Below, piece after piece: positions 1 to 5,293 of a stretch of 5,578 bases of DNA; position 1 is the stretch's first letter; each line of letters opens with the position of its first letter. The notes below the pieces were generated by a model. The model was not told the DNA's origin, did not search any database, and saw only the letters and a list, made by a program, of their open reading frames with translations. This DNA is from Leucobacter sp. UBA1945. Lineage in GTDB: Bacteria > Actinomycetota > Actinomycetes > Actinomycetales > Microbacteriaceae. The DNA lies in the NCBI GenBank assembly GCA_002336855.1, contig DDEV01000117.1, forward strand, positions 1 to 5,578, read 5' to 3'. A program made the position numbers and the translations under genes.

Positions 1-1182
1 GAGCCGGTCGGCTCGCTGCCGCGCCCGAGCGTGCTGCAGCGGGCCGTGCTCGATGCCGAGATCGGACAGATCTCGGCCGCCGAGCTCGAGCGCGCGCAGG
101 AAGCAGCGGTTCGCGACACGTTGGATCGCTTCGCCGAGACCGGTTCGCCGCTCGTGAGCGATGGCGAGCAGCGCAGGCAGAGCTTTTCGAGCTATCCGCT
201 CGGCACCGCGCCGCACGACGGCGGGGTGGAGGCCGGGCCGGTGTTTGCGGTGTTCGCGGACGGGCATCACCGGGTGATCCCGAGTCTTGCGCGCGGCCCG
301 TTCCGCTTTCGGGGCTGGGCGGCCGACGATGTGGCGCGATCCCGCAGGTTGACCTCGCGGCCGCTGAAGCAGGCCGTCATCTCGCCATCCATGCTGTCAC
401 TCATGGTGCCGGCCGAGGGGCTCGGCGACTATTCGCGGGCGGAGTTTCTTGACGACGTGGTTGCCGGCTGTGCCGAAGACATACGCAGGTGTTTCGCCGC
501 CGGAGCCTCGCGTGTCTCGATCGACTTCACCGAGGGCAGGCTCGCACTGCGCGAAGACCTGCGTGCTCCGTGGGCCGGACCCGAAGCGCTTGGCGGCTTC
601 ATCGAGCTGATCAATCGGGTGCTCGCCGAGCTGCCCCACGAACTGCGTGCAGCGGTGGGCGTGCACACCTGCCCAGGCAATGACAATGACTCGGCGCACT
701 CGGCAGACGTTGATTACGCCGAACTGATTCCCGAGCTGTTCCAGATCGAGGCCGGCTACTTTCTGGTGCAGTCCGCGAGCGAAAAGGACCCCGACTCGGT
801 GGCTCGCCTCGTCGGGCGACAACTGCGGCATCTCGCGCGCTCGGGCGAGCGTTCGGCACCTCGCGTACTGCTGGGGGTGACGAATCCGACGAGCCCGAAG
901 CTCGAGACCGCCGAAGAGATTCGTGACCGTCTCGTGCAAGCGGCACGCTTTATTCCGGCGGAGCTGCTCGGTTCGACCGATGACTGCGGGTTCTCGCCCT
1001 ACCTCATCGACGAGAAGCCGCGCCACGGTTCGCCGGATTTCGCGCGCGACGTGGCATTCGCGAAGATCGCGGCGCGCGTGCGCGGCACCGAGCTCGCGAG
1101 TGAAGAGCTTGCCGGTAGACCCACCGGTTCTCAGTCGTATGCGGGATACGGTGCAACAGGAACCGCGGTGGTGCTGCCGTGA
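1..1182 (+). CDS. MetE-like cobalamin-independent methionine synthase, catalytic-domain-only protein (5' end cut by window)
   Basis: Probable methyltransferase that methylates homocysteine to methionine; cytosolic, zinc-dependent in the family. The frame is open from base 1, where it reads EPVGSLPRP, the usual N-terminal motif of MetE catalytic-domain proteins (xGSxPRP). The GTG at 31 is therefore internal and the true start lies just upstream of the window. About 393 residues are visible, so this is only the C-terminal (catalytic) half of classical MetE, which is about 750 aa. Visible motifs, numbered from base 1: SDGEQRR (about 53-59), SIDFTEGR near 173-180 (the substrate Asp region), the HTC zinc pair at His222 and Cys224, and TDDCGFSP with Cys329 as third ligand. 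The Glu that normally supplies a fourth ligand (the 'IE'/'LE' motif) is replaced by the segment FLVQSASE (Gln257). The stop overlaps the metF start (GTGA), indicating a coupled operon. The methyl donor is not certain: without the N-terminal folate-binding domain it may not use methyl-THF-polyglutamate as MetE does. Confidence 0.85.
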   Translation, partial: EPVGSLPRPSVLQRAVLDAEIGQISAAELERAQEAAVRDTLDRFAETGSPLVSDGEQRRQSFSSYPLGTAPHDGGVEAGPVFAVFADGHHRVIPSLARGPFRFRGWAADDVARSRRLTSRPLKQAVISPSMLSLMVPAEGLGDYSRAEFLDDVVAGCAEDIRRCFAAGASRVSIDFTEGRLALREDLRAPWAGPEALGGFIELINRVLAELPHELRAAVGVHTCPGNDNDSAHSADVDYAELIPELFQIEAGYFLVQSASEKDPDSVARLVGRQLRHLARSGERSAPRVLLGVTNPTSPKLETAEEIRDRLVQAARFIPAELLGSTDDCGFSPYLIDEKPRHGSPDFARDVAFAKIAARVRGTELASEELAGRPTGSQSYAGYGATGTAVVLP

Positions 1183-2081
1183 ACGCGCTGCTGCTCACCG
1201 GAACCGCGCCGACGCGCGCCCGTTTCTCATTCGAGGTCTTTCCCGCGAGAAGCGGAGCGGCCGCGCTCGCGCTCGGCAACGCAGTGCAGCACCTCGCCGC
1301 GGTGCAGCCCGACTTTATCTCGGTCACCTACGGAGCCAACGGTTCGAACAGAGATGCGTCGCTAGACCTGCTTCGCTACCTGCGCGACCATAGCGATGCG
1401 CTGCCGCTCGCGCATCTGACGACAGTCGGTGAGAGCCGTGAGGCGGTGAAGGCGGCGATACACGGCGTGATCGACTCGGGCGTGCACGACTTTCTTGCGC
1501 TGCGCGGTGACCCGCCGAGAGGATTCGGCGAAGATGACGAACTCGTCGCTGGATCGCTGAGTTCGCTCGAGCTCGTGCGCCTCATTGCCGAGGTGCGTGC
1601 AGAGCGACCCGCGTTCACGAGCGTCGGCAGAACCGCGGTTGCTGCCTACCCGAACGGGCATCCGCTTTCGCGCTCACGCGAGGCAGACATCGACTGGCTG
1701 GTGGCGAAGCAGGAGGCCGGCGCCCAGTTTGCGATCACGCAGTTGTTCTTTCGCGCCGAAGAGTATCTGGGATTCGTGGCTGAGGCGCGATCCCGCGGCC
1801 TCACAATGCCGGTGCTGCCGGGGCTCATGCCGGTGTCGACGAGCGCCCAGCTGCGCAAGGTCGCTTCGCTCGCGGGCCGGCCCGCACCCGTCGAACTCGT
1901 GCGCGAGATGGACGATTCGGGTGGCTATGCGCCCGAACTCGGGGTTGAGCACGTGGTAGAGCTGTGCCGCGACCTGCTTGCCGGGGGAGCGCCGTCGATC
2001 CACCTTTACACCTTCAACCGGCACGAACAGGTGCTCGCGGTGCTGCGTGAGCTCGAGCTGCTGGAGACGGCGGCCGCGTAG
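1179..2081 (+). CDS. metF: 5,10-methylenetetrahydrofolate reductase
   Basis: FAD enzyme that reduces 5,10-methylene-THF to 5-methyl-THF, the methyl source for methionine synthesis; cytosolic. The protein has 300 aa, the normal length for the bacterial TIM-barrel enzyme. Family signatures are all present: SFEVFPAR with catalytic Glu19 (equivalent of E. coli Glu28), SVTYGANG at 48-55, ALRGDPPRG with Asp111 (equivalent of E. coli Asp120), AAYPNGHP at 155-162, ITQLFF with Gln188 at 186-191, and the C-terminal IHLYTFNR at 274-281. The GTG start at 1179 overlaps the stop of the MetE-like gene by 4 bp (GTGA), and I see no good Shine-Dalgarno before it, so translation probably depends on reinitiation from the upstream gene. 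A later start would cut into the N-terminal strand before SFEVFPAR. The gene ends 30 bp from the convergent lexA. Confidence 0.96.
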   Translation: MNALLLTGTAPTRARFSFEVFPARSGAAALALGNAVQHLAAVQPDFISVTYGANGSNRDASLDLLRYLRDHSDALPLAHLTTVGESREAVKAAIHGVIDSGVHDFLALRGDPPRGFGEDDELVAGSLSSLELVRLIAEVRAERPAFTSVGRTAVAAYPNGHPLSRSREADIDWLVAKQEAGAQFAITQLFFRAEEYLGFVAEARSRGLTMPVLPGLMPVSTSAQLRKVASLAGRPAPVELVREMDDSGGYAPELGVEHVVELCRDLLAGGAPSIHLYTFNRHEQVLAVLRELELLETAAA

Positions 2082-2104
2082 CAGAGCCCGGCAGGGAAGC
2101 TCTG
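2082..2104. terminator. Small inverted repeat between convergent metF and lexA, possible bidirectional terminator
   Basis: CAGAGC at 2082-2087 pairs with GCTCTG at 2099-2104, a 6-bp stem with an 11-nt loop, starting directly after the metF stop codon and 8 bp from the lexA stop. A symmetric hairpin between convergent genes is the expected place for a shared terminator. There is no T-run on either side, so an intrinsic terminator of the classical type is not shown, and the stem is short. Confidence 0.35.
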
Positions 2105-2111
2105 GCTGGCG

Positions 2112-2777
2112 TTAGACTGAGCGGAAGACCGCCACGACCTTGCCGAGCACCTCTGCGTGGTCGCCGAGAATGGGTTCGAACGCGCTGTTGCGCGGCAGCA
2201 GCCAGGTATGGCCGTCGCGTCGGCGAAACACCTTGACCGTCGCCTCACCGTCGAGCATGGCCGCGACGATATCGCCGTTCTCGGCGTCGCGCTGCTGACG
2301 CACCACAACGAAGTCGCCGTCGCAGATCGCGGCGTCGATCATCGACTCGCCGTACACCTTCAGCATGAAGAGCTGGCCGTCTCCAACGAGCTGACGGGGG
2401 AGCGGAACCAGTTCTTCGACCTGCTGCTCTGCGGTGATCGGCACGCCGGCGGCGATGCGACCCACGAGCGGCACGTATGCGGTCTCCTCTGGTTGCACCG
2501 TCGGCGAATCTGCGATCGCTTGCGCAGTGCTCGCGAGTTCGGTGAGCACCTCGAGTGCACGCGGGCGGTTCGGGTCGCGGCGAATATGCCCGGCAAGCTC
2601 GAGTCGACTGAGCTGGTGGGTGACGCTCGAGAGCGACGACAGCCCGACGGCATCGCCGATCTCACGCATGCTCGGCGGGTAGCCGCGGCTTTCGACCGAG
2701 CGCGAAATGTATTCGAGGATCGCCTGCTGTTTCTCGGTCAGCGGCTTGGCTGCACGGCCGCGGGATTCTGCAGTCAT
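2112..2777 (-). CDS. lexA: LexA repressor, SOS-response regulator and autopeptidase
   Basis: Represses SOS genes and cleaves itself when stimulated by RecA-ssDNA filaments (EC 3.4.21.88). The 221-aa protein has an N-terminal winged helix-turn-helix (about 14-77; helix-turn-helix region 36-60, recognition helix around SVTHQLSRLE) and a C-terminal peptidase S24 domain (about 100-221). The cleavage site is Ala110-Gly111 in GRIAAGVP. The catalytic Ser145 lies in YGESM and the Lys182 in TVKVF. The spacings Gly-to-Ser (34) and Ser-to-Lys (37) equal those of E. coli LexA (Gly85, Ser119, Lys156), so the enzyme looks intact. The ATG at 2777 is preceded by a purine-rich stretch (AAAGAAGAG, 2789-2781) that may act as a weak ribosome binding site. 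It is transcribed away from the LysM gene, and the shared intergenic region has many LexA-type half-sites, so autorepression is expected. Confidence 0.97.
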   Translation of the reverse strand: MTAESRGRAAKPLTEKQQAILEYISRSVESRGYPPSMREIGDAVGLSSLSSVTHQLSRLELAGHIRRDPNRPRALEVLTELASTAQAIADSPTVQPEETAYVPLVGRIAAGVPITAEQQVEELVPLPRQLVGDGQLFMLKVYGESMIDAAICDGDFVVVRQQRDAENGDIVAAMLDGEATVKVFRRRDGHTWLLPRNSAFEPILGDHAEVLGKVVAVFRSV

Positions 2778-2923
2778 CGTCTCTTCTTTCGCTCTCGGAT
2801 CGTGAACTTCTGTGTGACCGATCCGTGAATGTCGGTGGTCTCTGATTCACTCCTCGTAATCGAAACAGTAGCCCCTGTATTCGAAGAGAAGCAAAGATTT
2901 GTTCGAGTGTCGCGCGAAAATAT

Positions 2924-2939
2924 TCGAGCAGATCTTCGA
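2924..2939. promoter_or_regulatory. Candidate LexA operator (SOS box), upstream of the LysM-gene promoter
   Basis: TCGAGCAGATCTTCGA is a 16-bp imperfect palindrome with half-sites TCGAG and TTCGA separated by 6 bp. This is the geometry of the Gram-positive/actinobacterial SOS box (TCGAAC, 4 bp, GTTCGA), with mismatches in the left half and at the inner C/G pair. It ends 8 bp before the -35 element of the proposed LysM-gene promoter. LexA binding is inferred from the motif and its position beside lexA. Confidence 0.5.
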
Positions 2940-2947
2940 ATTCTGGG

Positions 2948-2976
2948 TTGCGTTATCGAAACATCGAAAGTATATT
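2948..2976 (+). promoter_or_regulatory. Candidate sigma-A-type promoter of the LysM gene
   Basis: TTGCGT (2948-2953) and TATATT (2971-2976) are separated by exactly 17 bp. The -10 matches the consensus at five of six positions; the -35 keeps the TTG. Transcription would begin near 2983, leaving a leader of about 50 nt with a strong Shine-Dalgarno site. The -10 lies inside the best candidate SOS box (2964-2979), so LexA bound there would block RNA polymerase. The start site has not been mapped. Confidence 0.55.
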
Positions 2977-2979
2977 CGA
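2964..2979. promoter_or_regulatory. Best candidate LexA operator (SOS box) over the LysM-gene -10
   Basis: TCGAAAGTATATTCGA has complete TCGAA and TTCGA half-sites separated by 6 bp, the spacing of the SOS box TCGAAC-N4-GTTCGA. Only the inner C/G pair departs from that consensus (A on both sides here). It overlaps the TATATT -10 element at 2971-2976. The position next to lexA and in front of a LysM gene fits an SOS-regulated promoter. Confidence 0.62.
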
Positions 2980-3021
2980 AACAGATATTCGAGTCGCGAA
3001 GCGATTCGGGCATCTCGACGC

Positions 3022-3027
3022 AAGGAG
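3022..3027 (+). promoter_or_regulatory. Strong ribosome binding site that fixes the LysM gene start
   Basis: AAGGAG sits 8 nt before the ATG at 3036, an almost ideal Shine-Dalgarno sequence and spacing. It decides between the ATG at 3036 and the in-frame ATG at 2829; the latter lacks such a site and lies upstream of the proposed promoter. Confidence 0.85.
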
Positions 3028-3035
3028 CAATCATC

Positions 3036-3482
3036 ATGAGCGCATCGATCACCACCATTTCTACCCCGCTGACGGTTTCGCACTCGCGAACAGAAGTTTC
3101 GGCAGAGATGTTGCCGGTAGCCTCTGGTGCGCCCGCTCGGCTGAGACTCACTCGCCGCGGTCGTGCGGTGTTCGGCACCCTCGCCACGCTGCTCGTCATC
3201 GGCGTGCTTGCGGTAGTCGCAACATTCAGCGGTGCACAGGCTGTGGCTTCCGCGGAGTCGAGCGGAGCCGAGTTTGGTTACGTCGTGATGCAGCCGGGTG
3301 ACTCGCTGTGGCAGGTCGCAAGCAACATCGACCCGAACACCGACCCTCGAGACCTGGTCGCCGAGATTGTGCGACTGAACCAGCTCGACGGTTCGGGCGT
3401 GCTCGCGGGTCAGCCTATTGCGGTTCCGCTGCGTTATGCAGACGCGCCGGGTGTAGTGACTGCTTCCGACCTTGGCCTGTAG
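3036..3482 (+). CDS. Membrane-anchored LysM-domain protein, probable SOS-induced cell-division suppressor (YneA/ChiZ-like)
   Basis: A 148-aa protein. Residues 1-43 form a polar N-terminal segment ending in a basic cluster (RLRLTRRGR). Residues about 45-70 are one hydrophobic membrane segment, and residues about 81-132 are a LysM peptidoglycan-binding domain with the YVVMQPGDSLWQVA start and the VLAGQPIAVP end typical of the fold. The topology predicts a cytoplasmic N-terminus, one membrane span and an extracellular LysM domain. Small single-span LysM proteins divergent from lexA are known as DNA-damage-induced division inhibitors: YneA in Bacillus and Rv2719c/ChiZ in Mycobacterium. The role here is inferred from this synteny, the domain layout and the candidate LexA boxes over the promoter; similarity to a named protein could not be tested. 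No extra catalytic domain is visible. The first 30 codons are less GC-biased than the rest. The start at 3036 is chosen on the strong AAGGAG at 3022. Confidence 0.85.
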   Translation: MSASITTISTPLTVSHSRTEVSAEMLPVASGAPARLRLTRRGRAVFGTLATLLVIGVLAVVATFSGAQAVASAESSGAEFGYVVMQPGDSLWQVASNIDPNTDPRDLVAEIVRLNQLDGSGVLAGQPIAVPLRYADAPGVVTASDLGL

Positions 3483-3522
3483 GGGAGGGGCAGCGTGGGC
3501 CTGAGCGGCCTTACGCGATCAC

Positions 3523-3537
3523 TACACTGGAAGGGTG
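3523..3537 (+). promoter_or_regulatory. Extended TANNNT element just before hisC, candidate leaderless promoter
   Basis: TACACT (3523-3528) lies 6 nt before the GTG start codon of hisC at 3535. A sigma-A -10 at this distance would start transcription at, or within a base or so of, the start codon, giving a leaderless mRNA, a common arrangement in actinobacteria. The only purine-rich stretch, GGAAGG at 3529-3534, touches the start codon, too close to serve as a Shine-Dalgarno. No clear -35 is seen. The 52-bp gap after the LysM gene also contains a short GGCC-N5-GGCC repeat (3498-3510) that is too weak to call a terminator. Confidence 0.5.
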
Positions 3538-4620
3538 ACCAGCCTCAGCGACCTGCCCCTGCGTTCAAACCTCGTCGGCAAGGAGCCGTACGGCGCTCCG
3601 CAAGACCCGGTTCCCGTCAGCCTGAACGTGAACGAGAATACGCATCCTCTGCCTGGCGCAGTAGTGGCAGACATCGTCGCATCTCTCGCGGAGGCGGTGC
3701 GGGGCGTGAACAGATACCCGGATCGCGAGTTTCTCGGCCTGCGTGAAGACCTTGCCCGATACCTCGGGCACGACCTCACTCCAGAGCAGCTCTGGGCGGC
3801 AAACGGATCGAACGAGGTGCTGCAGCAAGTGCTGCAGGCATTCGGCGGGCCGGGGCGCAGTCTGCTGAGCTTCACCCCCACGTACTCCATGTACCCGTTG
3901 CTCGCAGACGGTACCGATACCGGGTGGGTGGCGGTCCCGCGCCCCGACGGGTATGCGCTGACGCCAGAGCTCGTGCGGGCGGCGATTCTTGAGCACCGCC
4001 CCAGCATCGTGATCCTGTGCGGGCCGAACAACCCTACGGGCACATCGCTCGACCTCGACGTCGTGACCGCCGCCTACGACGCTTTTGACGGCATGCTGAT
4101 CGTGGACGAGGCCTACCACGAGTTCGACGACGCGCACCCGAGCGCGCTTGAGCTGCTGCCGGGCCGACCACGTCTCATGGTGTCGCGCACGATGAGCAAG
4201 GCGTTCGCATTCGCCGGTGTGCGACTGGGCTATCTTGCGGCAGATTCCGCCGTGATCGACGCGCTGCGGCTCGTGCGCTTGCCGTATCACCTCTCGGCGC
4301 TCACGCAGGCGGCGGCCTCGGCTGCGCTGCGGCACTCGGCTGAGATGCTGCGCGCCGTCGACGACATTCGAGAGCAGCGCGATCGCCTCGGGGGCGAACT
4401 CGAGAAGATGGGCTATCTCGTGCACCCGTCGGGTTCGAACTTCTTGCTCGTCGGTGGGTTCGCCGACCCCGAGGCGACATTCTCGACGCTGCGGGCACAG
4501 GGCATTCTGATCCGTAACCTCAGCATTGAGGGACACTTGCGTCTGACCGCCGGCACCGAAGCAGAGACGACGCAGCTGATCGACGCCATTCGGGCGCTCG
4601 GGCCGGGCGGCGCCCGCTAG
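3535..4620 (+). CDS. hisC: Histidinol-phosphate aminotransferase
   Basis: PLP-dependent enzyme (EC 2.6.1.9) that exchanges amino groups between glutamate and imidazole-acetol phosphate to give L-histidinol phosphate, a late step of histidine synthesis. The 361-aa protein has the full class I/II aminotransferase fold. Visible motifs: NVNENTHP at 31-38 (substrate arm), NRYPD at 59-63, AANGSNEVL at 88-96 (phosphate-binding turn), CGPNNPTGT at 162-170, VDEAYHEF at 190-197 with Asp191 and Tyr194 contacting the cofactor, SRTMSKAFAFAGVRLGY with the Schiff-base Lys222 and Arg230, and LRLTAGT near 335-341. The length is normal and nothing is broken. The GTG start at 3535 is supported by the TACACT element and by family length. 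hisD, which usually precedes hisC in actinobacterial his operons, is absent here. A related aromatic aminotransferase is possible, but the neighbouring hisB and hisH make HisC the firm choice. Confidence 0.96.
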   Translation: MTSLSDLPLRSNLVGKEPYGAPQDPVPVSLNVNENTHPLPGAVVADIVASLAEAVRGVNRYPDREFLGLREDLARYLGHDLTPEQLWAANGSNEVLQQVLQAFGGPGRSLLSFTPTYSMYPLLADGTDTGWVAVPRPDGYALTPELVRAAILEHRPSIVILCGPNNPTGTSLDLDVVTAAYDAFDGMLIVDEAYHEFDDAHPSALELLPGRPRLMVSRTMSKAFAFAGVRLGYLAADSAVIDALRLVRLPYHLSALTQAAASAALRHSAEMLRAVDDIREQRDRLGGELEKMGYLVHPSGSNFLLVGGFADPEATFSTLRAQGILIRNLSIEGHLRLTAGTEAETTQLIDAIRALGPGGAR

Positions 4621-4638
4621 CGGCTAGCCTGCGCCGCC
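4606..4638 (+). terminator. GC-rich inverted repeat across the hisC stop codon
   Basis: GGCGGCGC at 4606-4613 and GCGCCGCC at 4631-4638 form a perfect 8-bp all-GC stem around a 17-nt loop that contains the hisC TAG. The loop also holds the self-complementary CCGCTAGCGG (4614-4623) and GGCTAGCC (4622-4629), so other foldings compete. No T-run follows. It may terminate or attenuate read-through from hisC, or protect the mRNA 3' end. Confidence 0.4.
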
Positions 4639-4671
4639 GTCACACTCTGAAGCGCGACCTGCGCGAAAGGC

Positions 4672-4687
4672 TAGGATTGAACACATG
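4672..4687 (+). promoter_or_regulatory. TAGGAT element before hisB, candidate leaderless promoter or ribosome binding site
   Basis: TAGGAT (4672-4677) lies 7 nt before the ATG of hisB, the distance expected for the -10 of a leaderless transcript. The same bases contain AGGA 8 nt from the ATG, so they could instead act as a Shine-Dalgarno on a message from hisC. The sequence alone does not decide between the two. Confidence 0.4.
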
Positions 4688-5293
4688 TCTCACGCTCCCC
4701 GCACCGCGTCGCTCGAACGAGCCACGAGCGAGTCTCAGATCACTGTCAGCGTTAACCTCGATGGCGCAGGCGAAGCCGACGTCTCGACCGGTGTGCCGTT
4801 CTTCGACCACATGCTCACCGCGTTCGCACGGCACTCGCTGACCGACCTCACAGTGCGGGCGACCGGCGACGTGCACATTGATGTACACCACACCGTCGAA
4901 GACACCGGGATTCTGCTCGGCGCGGCCCTGCTCGAGGCGCTTGGCGACAAGAGCGGTATCAGCCGCTACGGCGACGCGCTCGTCCCACTTGACGAGGCGC
5001 TGGCCCAGGCCGTTGTCGACATTTCTGGTCGGCCCTACCTCGTGCATGGCGGCGAGCCCGCGGGGTTCGAGTTTCACCTCATCGGCGGCCACTTCACCGG
5101 CAGCATGGTGCGGCACTTCTTCGAAGCACTCACGCTGAACGCCCGGCTCACTGTGCACCTAAAGCTCATCGAGGGCCGCGACCCTCACCACATCGCCGAG
5201 GCCGAGTTCAAGGCGTTCGCGCGCGCGTTCCGCGAGGCGAAAGCGCTCGACTCGCTCGTGGTTGGCGTACCGAGCACCAAGGGAAAGCTGTGA
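4685..5293 (+). CDS. hisB: Imidazoleglycerol-phosphate dehydratase
   Basis: Manganese enzyme (EC 4.2.1.19) that dehydrates imidazole-glycerol phosphate to imidazole-acetol phosphate, the substrate of the neighbouring HisC. The 202-aa protein is the monofunctional type, without the N-terminal histidinol-phosphatase domain of E. coli HisB. The two internal-repeat metal motifs are present: DVHHTVEDTG with His68, His69 and Glu72, and DPHHIAEAEFKAF with His168, His169 and Glu172. Further family residues are GVPFFDHML with His42 and MVRHFFEAL with His144, and PLDEALA at 101-107. The protein ends in STKGKL, a usual IGPD C-terminus. The ATG at 4685 follows hisC by 64 bp. Its stop overlaps the hisH GTG (GTGA), so hisB and hisH are translationally coupled. 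Confidence 0.98.
   Translation: MSHAPRTASLERATSESQITVSVNLDGAGEADVSTGVPFFDHMLTAFARHSLTDLTVRATGDVHIDVHHTVEDTGILLGAALLEALGDKSGISRYGDALVPLDEALAQAVVDISGRPYLVHGGEPAGFEFHLIGGHFTGSMVRHFFEALTLNARLTVHLKLIEGRDPHHIAEAEFKAFARAFREAKALDSLVVGVPSTKGKL

Larger units (their letters stand above)
2778..3035. promoter_or_regulatory. Divergent lexA / LysM-gene intergenic control region
   Basis: A 258-bp region without a convincing gene. It is clearly richer in AT than its neighbours: by hand count 38 of the 90 bases in 2911-3000 are G or C. It contains ten TCGA cores, starting at 2860, 2881, 2903, 2924, 2936, 2956, 2964, 2976, 2989 and 3015, most of them as TCGAA or TTCGA, the half-sites of Gram-positive SOS boxes. 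The octamer TCGAAACA occurs three times (2860, 2956, 2976) and ATATTCGA three times (2920, 2972, 2985). The two best 16-bp boxes and the LysM-gene promoter are listed separately. The part next to lexA (2778-2855) shows no comparable motif. A weak candidate lexA promoter on the minus strand is TTGCTT (2894-2889), an 18-nt spacer and TACTGT (2870-2865); it lies within an imperfect inverted repeat at 2860-2885. Confidence 0.8.

Noticed and set aside
31..33. GTG as start of the MetE-like gene
   Set aside because: The frame is open upstream to base 1 and encodes the conserved VGSLPRP motif, so the real start is outside the window.
397..1026. 209-codon open frame on the minus strand
   Set aside because: It is antisense to the MetE-like gene; rich in Arg and His as expected of a shadow frame, and without motifs.
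2157..2828. 223-codon open frame on the plus strand
   Set aside because: It is the antisense shadow of lexA, which has all catalytic residues; the translation shows no family features.
2938..2943. GAATTC next to TTCGAA palindrome as a special site
   Set aside because: A single restriction-site-like hexamer with no further symmetry beyond the TCGA core already described.
2829..3035. In-frame N-terminal extension of the LysM gene starting at ATG 2829
   Set aside because: It would add 69 residues read from the AT-rich operator region, lies upstream of the candidate promoter, lacks a good ribosome binding site, and the ATG at 3036 has an almost ideal AAGGAG.
3498..3510. GGCC-N5-GGCC as a terminator after the LysM gene
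   Set aside because: The stem is only 4 bp and just two T follow; too weak to call.
3565..4536. 323-codon open frame on the minus strand
   Set aside because: It is antisense to hisC, whose motifs are complete; the frame is open only because of high GC and codon bias, and its translation shows no recognisable domain.
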